Assembly (NCBI GenBank): GCA_022791975.1
Contig: JAAWAC010000045.1
Span: 1-56,518 of the forward strand
Length of the DNA: 56,518 nt
From: Lachnospiraceae bacterium
GTDB taxonomy: Bacteria; Bacillota; Clostridia; Lachnospirales; Lachnospiraceae
Reading direction: 5' to 3'
The position numbers were made by a program, and so were the translations under genes. Position 1 is the stretch's first letter. Each line of letters opens with the position of its first letter. The notes under the pieces were generated by a model. That model did no database searches and was not told the origin of the DNA. It was given only the letters and a program-made list of their open reading frames with translations. Of this stretch, positions 41,392 through 49,689 are shown piece after piece.

Positions 41392-42477
41392 TTACATTCC
41401 CATCTGTTTTAAAACAAGGGCTAATTCTCTTGAGAAAACGGGATTTCGCAAATCGTTTCTATGATGAACGTTCCAAAATGGTTCGTTTGTACCTGCCTCG
41501 ATACATTTTTCAACGAGTGTTTTATTGATATTAAGTGACCAGCTGATTCCATTGTTTATGAAATTCGTAGAGAGAATTTCATTTCCTTCAAGGGGAATTT
41601 CACGGTAATCTCTACCACGGCAAAAACAAATTTTATCTTTGTCAAGTGCGCTGATAGAACGCCCGTACATAATCGGATAATCAGCATTTTCGGGTACAGG
41701 TGCGTTCCCCACAATCTCATAGTCACCATAAAAAAACCGATTGTCCATTATGTATGTAGACGGGCAGCTTTGGAGGGTTTGCAAATCTTCAATATTCACG
41801 TTTGGATTTTCCGTGATGATATAATAAACGGAAACACAAAGTGCCTTTCCCATAAGAATATTCCAGAATTTTCCTCCGTCCTTTACAAATTTTTTTACAT
41901 CAAATAGAATCCGTCCATAGCCATAATTTTTGCGGTCATATTTGAAACGGAAAAAATCCCCTTCTCTATATTTACAACGACGACGTTTCGTATGTGCAAA
42001 CGCTTGAATCTCTTCGAAATCTTCGTCGGTTGTATCAGCAACCCATTTGTCAAGAAATTTTGGGAGCTCTCTCGGCTTCAGAAATGGAACACCTGCAAAA
42101 GCCGAAGAATAATAAGTCCGCTGGGTAGTGTAATTTGCTATTAGAATTCCTCCTTCATAATCAAAATACATTCCGTAAGGTGTACAGCGCTGAATATTGA
42201 CACCGTTTAAGCGTTTCGGTTTGCCTCTTTCCGTAAGTGGTGCAAGCATTGTGCGGTTGTCCTGTGTGCGAAGGTTATACGAATTTTCAAGAAAATATCC
42301 GTTATCACGTAACCAGATGACCTTTCGGAGAATATCCCCATCAAAAAACAAAATATCTTTACCTGTTGATAGTTCAGGTTTTACACAATTATTTGGGATT
42401 TCAACACGTTCCCAATCTGGCTCAATAATTTCCAAGCCAAGATATTTACGCTGCTCATTTGTCAGTTCCACTTTCAT
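41392..42477 (-). CDS. Imm26-family immunity-type protein
   Basis: 361 residues. The start 42477 ('MKVELTNEQRKYLGL') is set by AAAAGGA 6 bases before; the open frame extends another 37 codons upstream. The N-terminal part ('GVNIQRCTPYGMYFDYEGG', 'IANYTTQRTYYSS') leads to 'CKYREGDFFRFKYDRKNYGY' and 'GRILFDVKKF' at about 170-200, the Imm26 pattern found beside polymorphic toxins. No toxin gene is adjacent: the neighbours are a subtilase and a broken chemotaxis receptor. AT-rich composition suggests transfer. It may be an orphan immunity gene that protects against toxins of neighbours. Function not proven. Confidence 0.72.
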   Translation of the reverse strand: MKVELTNEQRKYLGLEIIEPDWERVEIPNNCVKPELSTGKDILFFDGDILRKVIWLRDNGYFLENSYNLRTQDNRTMLAPLTERGKPKRLNGVNIQRCTPYGMYFDYEGGILIANYTTQRTYYSSAFAGVPFLKPRELPKFLDKWVADTTDEDFEEIQAFAHTKRRRCKYREGDFFRFKYDRKNYGYGRILFDVKKFVKDGGKFWNILMGKALCVSVYYIITENPNVNIEDLQTLQSCPSTYIMDNRFFYGDYEIVGNAPVPENADYPIMYGRSISALDKDKICFCRGRDYREIPLEGNEILSTNFINNGISWSLNINKTLVEKCIEAGTNEPFWNVHHRNDLRNPVFSRELALVLKQMGM

Positions 42478-42653
42478 TTCCATTCCTTTTATCTCATCAG
42501 CTGTAGTATTAGTTTTTGTTTGTCTTTGATTATAAAATACTTGTATATCATTTGCAATTTCTTTTATAAGTGATTTTTCAAGGGGCACATAATTCCCAAA
42601 AGGGAGTAAAAGATATGGAATAAGTTACTTTGAAGAAATTTTAGATTTTTAAT

Positions 42654-43191
42654 ATGCTGGAGGCCATTGTCAGCGGTGATTTGACGGCACAGGTTGATTA
42701 CCCAGGAATATGTTGGCGATTTTGCTACTATCCGTACATCCTTAAATGATATACTTCAAAAACTCAATTCTACAATGGGACAGATTGTCACCAGTGCGGA
42801 GCATGTCTCCGGTGGAGCGGAGCAGATGTCCAACGGTGCTCAAGCGCTCAGCCAGGGTTCTATGGAACAGACTGGCGCTGTAGAGGCCGTTCGTGCGGGC
42901 ACGGCAGGCAAAGGATTTGCCGTGGTTGCCGATGAAGTGCGCAATCTAGCAGCCAAGAGTGCGGAGGCATCTAAATCTACTTCGGCGCTGATTGGACGCT
43001 CCATTGCCGCCGACGCGCAGACCCAGGCAGGGGCAGTGGCACAAATCCAGGATCAGATTGGGCAGATTACCAGTGTGGTGCAGACCAATTCCTCTACAGC
43101 GGAGGAGAGCGCGGCCACCAGGGAGGAGCTTAACGCTCAGGCCAGTACATTCAAGCAGTTGGTTCAAACCTTCCGTCTTCGTCAGATATAG
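42654..43191 (+). pseudogene. Shredded methyl-accepting chemotaxis protein
   Basis: Only the C-terminal part of a receptor remains. 'MLEAIVSGDLTAQVDYP' (HAMP end, from 42654) shifts frame near 42702 into 'QEYVGDFATIRTSLNDILQK'. Then 'ALSQGSMEQTGAVEAVRAGT' joins the start of the signalling helix directly to 'VRAGTAGKGFAVVADEVRNL', skipping the stretch that ends 'NILALNAAVEAA'; a second skip joins 'LIGRSIAADAQTQAGAVAQI', losing the far arm. It ends 'TFKQLVQTFRLRQI'. So there are at least one frameshift and two in-frame deletions, plus loss of the sensor domain. The protein cannot form a normal four-helix bundle. The intact MCP at 46161 is a distant relative. Confidence 0.85.
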
Positions 43192-43288
43192 AGAGATAGC
43201 AAAACAGAGCAGGTTCCATATAGGAGTTGTTGATTATCCCAGGGAGTTGTCAGGCGGGAAGAAAACAGGTGCATTCCGGTAAATTCTA

Positions 43289-43317
43289 TTGATATCCTCT
43301 TTCTTTTCTGCTATGAT
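43289..43317 (+). promoter_or_regulatory. Promoter of the small membrane-protein gene
   Basis: TTGATA (43289-43294), 17 bases, TATGAT (43312-43317). Transcription would begin near 43324, exactly at the base of the next stem-loop. Confidence 0.65.
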
Positions 43318-43323
43318 AAATAC

Positions 43324-43370
43324 TATCCTCAGTGGTGTAAAACCGTGTGTTTCCTTGTCCACTGAGGGTA
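43324..43370 (+). promoter_or_regulatory. 5'-terminal stem-loop of the small-protein mRNA
   Basis: TATCCTCAGTGG (43324-43335) pairs with CCACTGAGGGTA (43359-43370), twelve pairs with one G-U, around a 23-base loop that contains AAAC/GTTT. Because it begins at the predicted first base of the transcript it may shield the 5' end; no T-run follows. Confidence 0.5.
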
Positions 43371-43420
43371 GAGACGGATGAAGAAAAAGTGGGAATACCA
43401 AGCGAAAAGGAGGGGTTACC

Positions 43421-43645
43421 ATGAAATGTCTATTTTGTTGCGCAGACAAATATTTACAGAAAAGTACCTGGAAGGATCTGGCCTTGTTAAAGATCTGCCT
43501 TTTTTCCATGGGAATTTTGGTAGGGATGCAGGTACCAGAAAAGAATAAAAAGCAGGTTGGAATCCTTGTACTTTTTGTTTTTTTGGTAACCTATCTTCCT
43601 CTTATGACAAAATTTGTGAGAATTGTGTGGAAAAAAGACGAATAA
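43421..43645 (+). CDS. Small conserved membrane protein
   Basis: 74 residues behind AAAAGGAGGGG. An amphipathic start ('MKCLFCCADKYLQKSTWKDL') precedes two membrane segments (about 22-40 and 46-66) and a basic tail. I recall similar 70-residue proteins ('YLQxSxWKDLALLKxC') in many Lachnospiraceae and Clostridia, sometimes named permease of phosphate transporter without support. Function unknown. It has its own promoter, a 5' stem-loop and a terminator, so it is a monocistronic unit. Confidence 0.75.
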   Translation: MKCLFCCADKYLQKSTWKDLALLKICLFSMGILVGMQVPEKNKKQVGILVLFVFLVTYLPLMTKFVRIVWKKDE

Positions 43646-43710
43646 GTTTTTTGGATAGGCCAGGGAATCTGGCAAAAGGAGAAGTCCGGGAAAGCATTGT
43701 TATATGAGAA

Positions 43711-43745
43711 GGAAGCATCATGGGAGCCCATGGTACTTCCTTTTT
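43711..43745 (+). terminator. Terminator after the small membrane-protein gene
   Basis: GGAAG..CATGGG (43711-43724) pairs with CCCATG..CTTCC (43727-43740) with one mismatch, followed by TTTTT. The stretch 43746-43901 shows no gene. Confidence 0.7.
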
Positions 43746-43901
43746 CCATTATTTGGGGCAGGGGACATGGGAAGACAGTAGATACAGACTCTCTATTTTC
43801 TCCCAGGGAAGGAGTAAAGCGTTTTTAGGGATAGAACCGCAAGAATGATGAAAAAATTACTTTAAAATTCTGCTATATTGTCATGGAAAGGAGGATGCAG
43901 C

Positions 43902-44744
43902 ATGGAGCATTTGGAGGTTGCGAGTATTGCCCAGGCAATTACCTATATGGAAGGGCATTTGCATGAAAAATTAGACTTGGAAACAGTGGCTGGGGGAGTG
44001 CATTATTCAAAATATCACCTGCATCGCATGTTTACAAACACTTTGGGCATAACTCTCCATGAATATATTCGGCGCAGGAGGTTGACAGAGGCGGCAAAGC
44101 TTCTGGTTTTTTCCCAAAAGCCTATTCTGGAGATTGCACTGATGGCAGGATACGAAAGCCAGCAGGCCTTCACAGGGATTTTCAAAGTTATGTACAAGCA
44201 GACTCCCTTGCAATACAGAGAGCAGAGGGCATTTTATCCTCTTCAGTTGGAGCTTACCCTGCATGGCAATCCCTCTGCGCCCGGGGCCATGGTTCCCCAT
44301 ATTACCTATGTGACCAGAGAGAATATTTCGACCTGGATGGGCTTGGTAGCTCTAGTGATTGACGGCTTTCCCTGTCTCAATGAGGGCAGGCATCGAGAAG
44401 GGCTTACAGGATATATAGAACGGCGGGAGGCCCTGCTAATGTGGGACAGGAAGGTGGCAGTGGGCGGCGCAGCGTTTTCCCGCCAAAGGGGGAGCATTGA
44501 TTTTTTAGGGGTACATCCCCAGTACCGTCTCCACGGGATAGGAAAGGCACTTCTTGATTTTATCCTGTGTCATATGCCTGTAGACCGGGAAATCAGTATC
44601 ACAACGTTCCGGGAGGGAGACAGGGCTGACACAGGACAGCGGGAGGCCTATACGTGTCTGGGATTTGCAGAGGCTGAGCTAATGACGGAATTTGGCTATC
44701 CTGTCCAACGTCTGATTTTACAGCCAAGGAGGGAATTCCCATGA
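43902..44744 (+). CDS. AraC-type regulator fused to a GNAT acetyltransferase domain
   Basis: 280 residues from ATG 43902 (AAAGGAGG upstream). Residues about 1-110 are an AraC DNA-binding domain with two helix-turn-helices ('LDLETVAGGVHYSKYHLHRM', 'PILEIALMAGYESQQAFTGI', 'MYKQTPLQYRE'). In place of the usual GyrI-like effector domain, residues about 140-270 look like GNAT: 'VAVGGAAFSRQRGSIDFLGV', 'HPQYRLHGIGKALLDFIL' and 'AYTCLGFAEAELMTEFGYP'. It is translationally coupled (ATGA) to a MATE exporter, so it may sense or modify a drug-like compound and activate the pump. The fused role is inference. Confidence 0.85.
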   Translation: MEHLEVASIAQAITYMEGHLHEKLDLETVAGGVHYSKYHLHRMFTNTLGITLHEYIRRRRLTEAAKLLVFSQKPILEIALMAGYESQQAFTGIFKVMYKQTPLQYREQRAFYPLQLELTLHGNPSAPGAMVPHITYVTRENISTWMGLVALVIDGFPCLNEGRHREGLTGYIERREALLMWDRKVAVGGAAFSRQRGSIDFLGVHPQYRLHGIGKALLDFILCHMPVDREISITTFREGDRADTGQREAYTCLGFAEAELMTEFGYPVQRLILQPRREFP

Positions 44745-46075
44745 GTGACCATGCTTTGGATCAGGAATGGAGAGGCGCGTCTCTTCTTGGCTTTGCATTT
44801 CCCACCATAGTTATGATGATATTTATGGGGCTCTATACTGTGGTGGACACGATTTTTGTAGCCCGATATGTGAGCACAGACGCGCTTTCCGCCGTAAACA
44901 TTGTATGCCCTGTGATTCATGTTACGGTAGGCCTGGGAACCATGCTTGCAGCCGGGGGAAATGCGGTGGTATCCCGAAACATGGGAGCCAGGCGGGAGCA
45001 GGAGGCAATGGAGGATTTTACCCTACTTGTGACAGCGGCCGCAGCCCTGGGATTTGTCATACTGATAGCTGGAACCCTATGGATTGACGAACTGGTGTAC
45101 GCTCTTGGAGCCAGCGATTTACTCTTCCCCTATTGTAAAGACTATTTGGGAGTGCTATTTTTGTTTATTCCGGCTAATATAATACAAACCGTATTTGCCA
45201 ACCTGTTTGTCACTGCTGGAAGGCCAGGGTTAGGCTGTGGCCTGGCAGTTATCGCCGGCCTGGCAAATATTGTCCTGGATTATGTTTTCCTGGAAATTTG
45301 TGGTTTTGGTATCCGGGGAGCGGCCTTGGGCACAGGCTGTGGCTATCTGATTCCTGCGATGGCAGGTCTTGGGTTTTTTTGGAAGAGCAAAGGCGGGCTT
45401 TCCTTTCGAAGACCAAAATGGAGATGGGGGGTGCTGGGAGAAAGCTGTCTAAACGGCTCCTCGGAGATGGTAGGCCAGCTGGCCGCGGCTGTCACCACCT
45501 ACCTATTTAATATTGCCATGATGGATTTGCTGGGGGAGGATGGCGTGGCGGCTATCACCATTATGATTTACTCCCAGTTTCTCTTAAACACCTTGTATAT
45601 TGGTTTTTCTATGGGTGTGGCGCCGGTGATCGGCTTTCAGTATGGAAGTCAAAACAGGGAAGGGCAGAGGAAGGTCTTTCAGATTTCCATAAGCTTTCTG
45701 GCAATGGCATCCCTGCTGCTGTTTGCGGTTTCCAGTCTGGGCGGACCTTGGATTATTGGGGGGTTTGTGCCAGAGACGTCCAGGGTTTATAGCTTGGCGG
45801 AGGAGGGCTTTTCCATCTTTTCCTACAGCTTTTTATTCTGTGGGCTGAACATCTTTACCTCAGCTATGTTTACGGCATTGTCAAATGGAAAGGTATCCGG
45901 GGTGCTTTCCTTTCTGCGGACCTTTGGATTTCTGACCAGTGGCATCCTGTTATTGCCGCGGATCTGGGGCATTGCTGGCATATGGCTGGCTGTACCAGTG
46001 GCGGAGGGAAGTATGTTTTTTGTATCTGTAATATGTCTCTTGTATTACAATAGGAGATACGGATATGGACCGTAG
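44741..46075 (+). CDS. MATE-family multidrug/cation antiporter
   Basis: 444 residues, twelve hydrophobic segments in two homologous halves. 'FPTIVMMIFMGLYTVVDTIF' and 'ALSAVNIVCPVIHVTVGLGT' are typical of the first half and 'QLAAAVTTYLFNIAMMDLLG' and 'GFSMGVAPVIGFQYGSQN' of the second. Members export drugs or metabolites with Na+ or H+. It overlaps the AraC-GNAT gene by 4 bases; no other partner. Substrate unknown. Confidence 0.92.
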   Translation: MSDHALDQEWRGASLLGFAFPTIVMMIFMGLYTVVDTIFVARYVSTDALSAVNIVCPVIHVTVGLGTMLAAGGNAVVSRNMGARREQEAMEDFTLLVTAAAALGFVILIAGTLWIDELVYALGASDLLFPYCKDYLGVLFLFIPANIIQTVFANLFVTAGRPGLGCGLAVIAGLANIVLDYVFLEICGFGIRGAALGTGCGYLIPAMAGLGFFWKSKGGLSFRRPKWRWGVLGESCLNGSSEMVGQLAAAVTTYLFNIAMMDLLGEDGVAAITIMIYSQFLLNTLYIGFSMGVAPVIGFQYGSQNREGQRKVFQISISFLAMASLLLFAVSSLGGPWIIGGFVPETSRVYSLAEEGFSIFSYSFLFCGLNIFTSAMFTALSNGKVSGVLSFLRTFGFLTSGILLLPRIWGIAGIWLAVPVAEGSMFFVSVICLLYYNRRYGYGP

Positions 46076-46093
46076 AGGGAAAGCCTTGGACAG

Positions 46094-46137
46094 GAAGAAA
46101 AAAGGCCTGTGGCAAAATCCATGGATTTGCCACAGGC
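46094..46137 (-). terminator. Terminator of the chemotaxis receptor gene
   Basis: GCCTGTGGCAAA (46105-46116) pairs with TTTGCCACAGGC (46126-46137) around a self-complementary ATCCATGGAT. On the minus strand it leads into CTTTTTTCTTCC. In the + direction there is only TTAAAAAG, so it serves MATE weakly. Confidence 0.8.
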
Positions 46138-46160
46138 TTAAAAAGTGTAGTTAGGAGGGG

Positions 46161-48188
46161 TTACTGGATGCGGAACTGACTGATTAGACGATTCAGTGTT
46201 TGCGCCTGGTTGGACAACTCATTGGAGACAGCCGCACTCTCCTCGGCGGCTTCGGAGTTTGTCTGGATAACCCTGGAAACCTCCTTGATTCTGTTTTCCA
46301 CCAGAACAATCATTTCTGACTGCTGGATACTGGCCTGGGCAATCTCATCCATCAGGGCTTTGATGGACTGAATACAATCGCCGATAACCTGCATGGCAGA
46401 TATAGCCAGGTTTGTTGATTCCGTGCCTGTTTTTACATCCTGAAGGGAGCGTCCAATTAAGGAGTTTGTATTTTGTGCAGCCTCCGCAGACTTGGCAGCA
46501 AGATTTCGCACCTCATCGGATACCACCGAGAAGCCCTTTCCTGCGGCGCCGGCCCGGGCAGCTTCCACAGCGGCATTCAGGGCCAGGATATTTGTCTGCA
46601 AAGCAATATCCTCAATGGTTTTTATAATGCTGCCAATCTGTGCCGAGGACTGATCGATATTTTTCGTAGCGGTAATCAGCTGCTCCATCTTTACATCTGC
46701 CTCAGCCGTATAGCCGGTAGCTTTGGCAACCAGATCGCTGGCATTGCTGCAGCGGACGGTACTGCTTTGGATCTGTGCAGTGATATCCGTAATGTTGGAT
46801 ACCAGTCCATTGACAGAATCTTTTTGCTGCATGGTTCCCTGGGACAAAGCCTGAGCGCCTGCGGACACTTGGTTGGCACTGTTGTTCACCTGGCTTGCCA
46901 CGTGGGTGATCTTGCGCATTACATCCGTAAGATGGGTGCGAATGCTCATAAGGCTTTCAGAGAGGATCTTGAAATCACCAATATAGTAGGATTCATTCAA
47001 GCCCACATCTACGGCAATATTGCCATTGGCCATTTCCCCTAAGATTCGCCCAATATCCTCAATGGTCTTTCGCAGACAATCACAAACATGATGGATAGTC
47101 TGTGCAATCATGCCGATCTCGTCGGTTCGGCCATAGAAAGATTTCAATTCTTCGTCGGCGGAGAGCTCTAGCCGGCCCAGGCGACTAATCGCATTTTCCA
47201 TGACCATTAGCTCTCGGCCTTCCCGATGTAGAATCAGCAAAGTGACAAGCATAATCACTGCTGCAACCATGGCGCAGAGAAGTCCGACGGTAACGCGCAC
47301 GGTTGTCACCTCTTTGTAAACCTCTGCTGCATTATCCCGAACCATAAAAACCCAGTTGCGGTCCTTCAAATATTTGTAGACCACCAGCTGTTTGACTCCA
47401 TTCTCATCCCGATAAGAGTAAGTGCCTGCCTGGGTGCTTCCGTCCTTTTTAATTCTCTGGAGAATTTCCAGATACCCACTGTCCGTGGTCTGGGTGTTCA
47501 AAAGCGCTTCATCCTGATGATACAGATACGTGCCCGTATCCACATTCAGGAACACGTATTCGCTGTTAGGCAGGCCCTCGATATCCAGCCCCAGGAGTAC
47601 GTCCATCAGCTGGCTGGCATAGACACCGGCACCTACATAGCCAATGCATTCCTGCCCCTCAAAAAGCGGATAGTACATGGAGAGAATCATGCTTCCGGTT
47701 CCGGGAGATTTCATGATTCCCAGATTGGTCAGCTGTGGCTGGGCCAGAATCGTTTTCTGGAACTCATCCAGGGAATCGCCGGTTCGGGTGGTGATCCCAA
47801 TGGCTCCCTGGGAGGTATGTGTCAGGACATAGGTGTCAGGGGTGCCGATGTATAATCCCTCAAAGACTCCCTTGACAGAGGCAAAATCCTCCGTGTATTT
47901 TTGCCCCCTCTTGATCAGATCCGGATCATCTGGATTTGTCAAAAGATCCCGGACATCCCGACCTAGGGCAAAAGCTGTCATATATTCTTCGGCGGAAGCT
48001 ACATAGTCATTGATAATGGATGCCCTGGATTCCACGGCGTCAACCATCTGATTGGTAATGTTGTTTTCAACCATGGAGGCAACGCGGCTGGATACGATAA
48101 ACCAGAGCAGCACCATGCCGATAAATGTAATGATTGTGGTGATAATACTGATACGTGTGGCGAGTTTTTGATTAATTAGAAATTTCAT
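46161..48188 (-). CDS. Methyl-accepting chemotaxis protein with dCache sensor
   Basis: 675 residues. Membrane segments at about 12-32 and 298-320 enclose a dCache_1-type extracytoplasmic sensor (about 40-290, 'GYVGAGVYASQLMDVLLGLD'). A HAMP region follows, and the signalling domain has the hairpin tip 'NILALNAAVEAARAGAAGKG' and 'DEVRNLAAKSAEAAQNTNSL'. The ligand is unknown. GCAGGGGGAAC precedes the ATG. No other chemotaxis or flagellar gene is in the window. It is intact, unlike the relative at 42654. Confidence 0.93.
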   Translation of the reverse strand: MKFLINQKLATRISIITTIITFIGMVLLWFIVSSRVASMVENNITNQMVDAVESRASIINDYVASAEEYMTAFALGRDVRDLLTNPDDPDLIKRGQKYTEDFASVKGVFEGLYIGTPDTYVLTHTSQGAIGITTRTGDSLDEFQKTILAQPQLTNLGIMKSPGTGSMILSMYYPLFEGQECIGYVGAGVYASQLMDVLLGLDIEGLPNSEYVFLNVDTGTYLYHQDEALLNTQTTDSGYLEILQRIKKDGSTQAGTYSYRDENGVKQLVVYKYLKDRNWVFMVRDNAAEVYKEVTTVRVTVGLLCAMVAAVIMLVTLLILHREGRELMVMENAISRLGRLELSADEELKSFYGRTDEIGMIAQTIHHVCDCLRKTIEDIGRILGEMANGNIAVDVGLNESYYIGDFKILSESLMSIRTHLTDVMRKITHVASQVNNSANQVSAGAQALSQGTMQQKDSVNGLVSNITDITAQIQSSTVRCSNASDLVAKATGYTAEADVKMEQLITATKNIDQSSAQIGSIIKTIEDIALQTNILALNAAVEAARAGAAGKGFSVVSDEVRNLAAKSAEAAQNTNSLIGRSLQDVKTGTESTNLAISAMQVIGDCIQSIKALMDEIAQASIQQSEMIVLVENRIKEVSRVIQTNSEAAEESAAVSNELSNQAQTLNRLISQFRIQ

Positions 48189-48344
48189 AATGTTCCCCCT
48201 GCAATAAAAGATATAATCGCAGATTTAGCCACACTTTATAACCCTTCCTGGGATCTAAAATATGGCCAAATTTACAGGAATAATTTTAGCATGATGGAAG
48301 CTATTTTTCAAGATCGTTTCCTGTTAAGAAATCTGAAAGTTTTA

Positions 48345-48373
48345 TTGAAAGTCCCTTGTGTTGGGTGTATAAT
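48345..48373 (+). promoter_or_regulatory. Promoter of the membrane-protein/esterase pair
   Basis: TTGAAA (48345-48350), 17 bases, consensus TATAAT (48368-48373), 49 bases before the ATG at 48423. Confidence 0.75.
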
Positions 48374-48422
48374 ACCCTCAGTTGCCAAGGACAGAAGTGA
48401 TAGTGAAAATGGAGGGAGTTAT

Positions 48423-48848
48423 ATGGGGATTGTGGTTGGTGGAATACGGATTATTTTGGGAATTGCCCTTGTGGCGGCAGGGATATTTCTGATGTATGTA
48501 AAGGCAGGCGGATTTGGCGGGTTTCTCTGTGGAATTGGAATCATTATAGCAGGGAATCTGAAAGGGTTTGAGACGGTGGCCGCCTTTTTTGGCGTGGAGA
48601 GCAGTACCTTTGATATGCTGTTTACGATGTGCCTTTTGGGGGCGGGGATTTTGTCCATCATAGGCCTGGGATTTATAGGCAATATTCTGGGAGGAGTGGG
48701 AATGGTTTTTCTGGGAATCCTGACCACCAACCTGTTTACCGGAGAGCAGCTCGAGCCTGCCTTTGATGTGCTGTCCCATGCGCTTATGGTGCTGGGGCTG
48801 CCACTCTTTTTGATTGCCCTTTTGGTAGTCCTATTTACCAGGTTATAG
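48423..48848 (+). CDS. Small polytopic membrane protein of unknown function
   Basis: 141 residues from ATG 48423 behind GGAGGGAG; a longer in-frame reading upstream runs through the promoter and is rejected. Four or five hydrophobic, glycine-rich segments ('IVVGGIRIILGIALVAAGIF', 'NILGGVGMVFLGIL', 'GLPLFLIALLVVLFTRL'), hardly any charged loops. Not recognised. It lies 13 bases ahead of an esterase gene, so they are probably one transcript. Confidence 0.75.
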   Translation: MGIVVGGIRIILGIALVAAGIFLMYVKAGGFGGFLCGIGIIIAGNLKGFETVAAFFGVESSTFDMLFTMCLLGAGILSIIGLGFIGNILGGVGMVFLGILTTNLFTGEQLEPAFDVLSHALMVLGLPLFLIALLVVLFTRL

Positions 48849-48861
48849 GAGGAATTGGATA

Positions 48862-49656
48862 ATGGCTCTTGTGAACATGGATTTTTATTCTTATTATCTG
48901 GGGATGGATACGCCCCTTACGGTTCTCCTGCCTGAGCGGCGGGGGAGAAAGCCGGAGCCTATGCCGGACAAAAAGTATCCGGTGCTGTATCTGCTTCATG
49001 GACACGGAGATGACCATACGGCCTGGATACGGAAAAGCAATGTGGAGCTTTTGACCAGAGATCATGAGATGATCGTGGTGATGCCCGCAGCTCACCGGGG
49101 ATTTTATGTGGATGGAAAATCTACCTATAGATATTTCAGCTTTTTGACAGAGGAGCTACCGGTGGTGGTAGGGAATTTGTTTCCGGCATCCCAAAGGCGG
49201 GAGGATACCTATATTTGCGGGTTGTCCATGGGCGGGTATGGAGCTTTGGAGCTGGCCATGCATTGCCCGGAAACATATGGGCATGCGGCAAGTATGTCCG
49301 GAGCCCTGGAGCCTTATAAAGCTTTGCGCAGTGTGAATGACCTATTTTCGGCGCCGGATTTCCTGGAAAACCTGGAACGTATTTTTGGTGGGGAGGAGGA
49401 AACTTCCGGCTCCCGATGGGATCTAAGATTTTTGGCCAGGGAGCTGGAAAAAAGAAACGATGTGCCACCACCTCAGATGTATGTGTGTTGTGGGACTGAA
49501 GATCCGCTGTATCCCATACATAAGAAAATGCGTGGCTTTCTGGAGCAGGAGACCAGGCTGGATATTCGATTTGACGAGCGGCCCGGAGGCCACACCTGGG
49601 ATTTTTGGAATGAGGAGCTGGCTCTGATACTTACGTATTTCGGCCTGGTTCCCTAG
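48862..49656 (+). CDS. Alpha/beta-hydrolase esterase (EstA/tributyrin-esterase type)
   Basis: 264 residues, no signal peptide. Oxyanion-loop region 'YPVLYLLHGHGDDHTAWI', nucleophile elbow 'GLSMGG' with S122, acid in 'CCGTEDPLY' and histidine in 'PGGHTWDFW' complete the triad. The layout matches the esterase-D/acetylxylan-esterase-like group of carbohydrate or acyl-ester hydrolases; substrate unknown. It starts 13 bases behind the small membrane-protein gene with AGGAGG. Confidence 0.88.
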   Translation: MALVNMDFYSYYLGMDTPLTVLLPERRGRKPEPMPDKKYPVLYLLHGHGDDHTAWIRKSNVELLTRDHEMIVVMPAAHRGFYVDGKSTYRYFSFLTEELPVVVGNLFPASQRREDTYICGLSMGGYGALELAMHCPETYGHAASMSGALEPYKALRSVNDLFSAPDFLENLERIFGGEEETSGSRWDLRFLARELEKRNDVPPPQMYVCCGTEDPLYPIHKKMRGFLEQETRLDIRFDERPGGHTWDFWNEELALILTYFGLVP

Positions 49657-49689
49657 GAAGGAGTGTAAGGAGCCGGGGGATATGTAGGA

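Noticed and set aside
48189..48260. SigD (flagellar sigma)-like promoter ahead of the intact chemotaxis receptor
   Set aside because: TAAA and GCGATTAT are present on the minus strand, but the spacing is about two bases shorter than the consensus, so I do not claim it.
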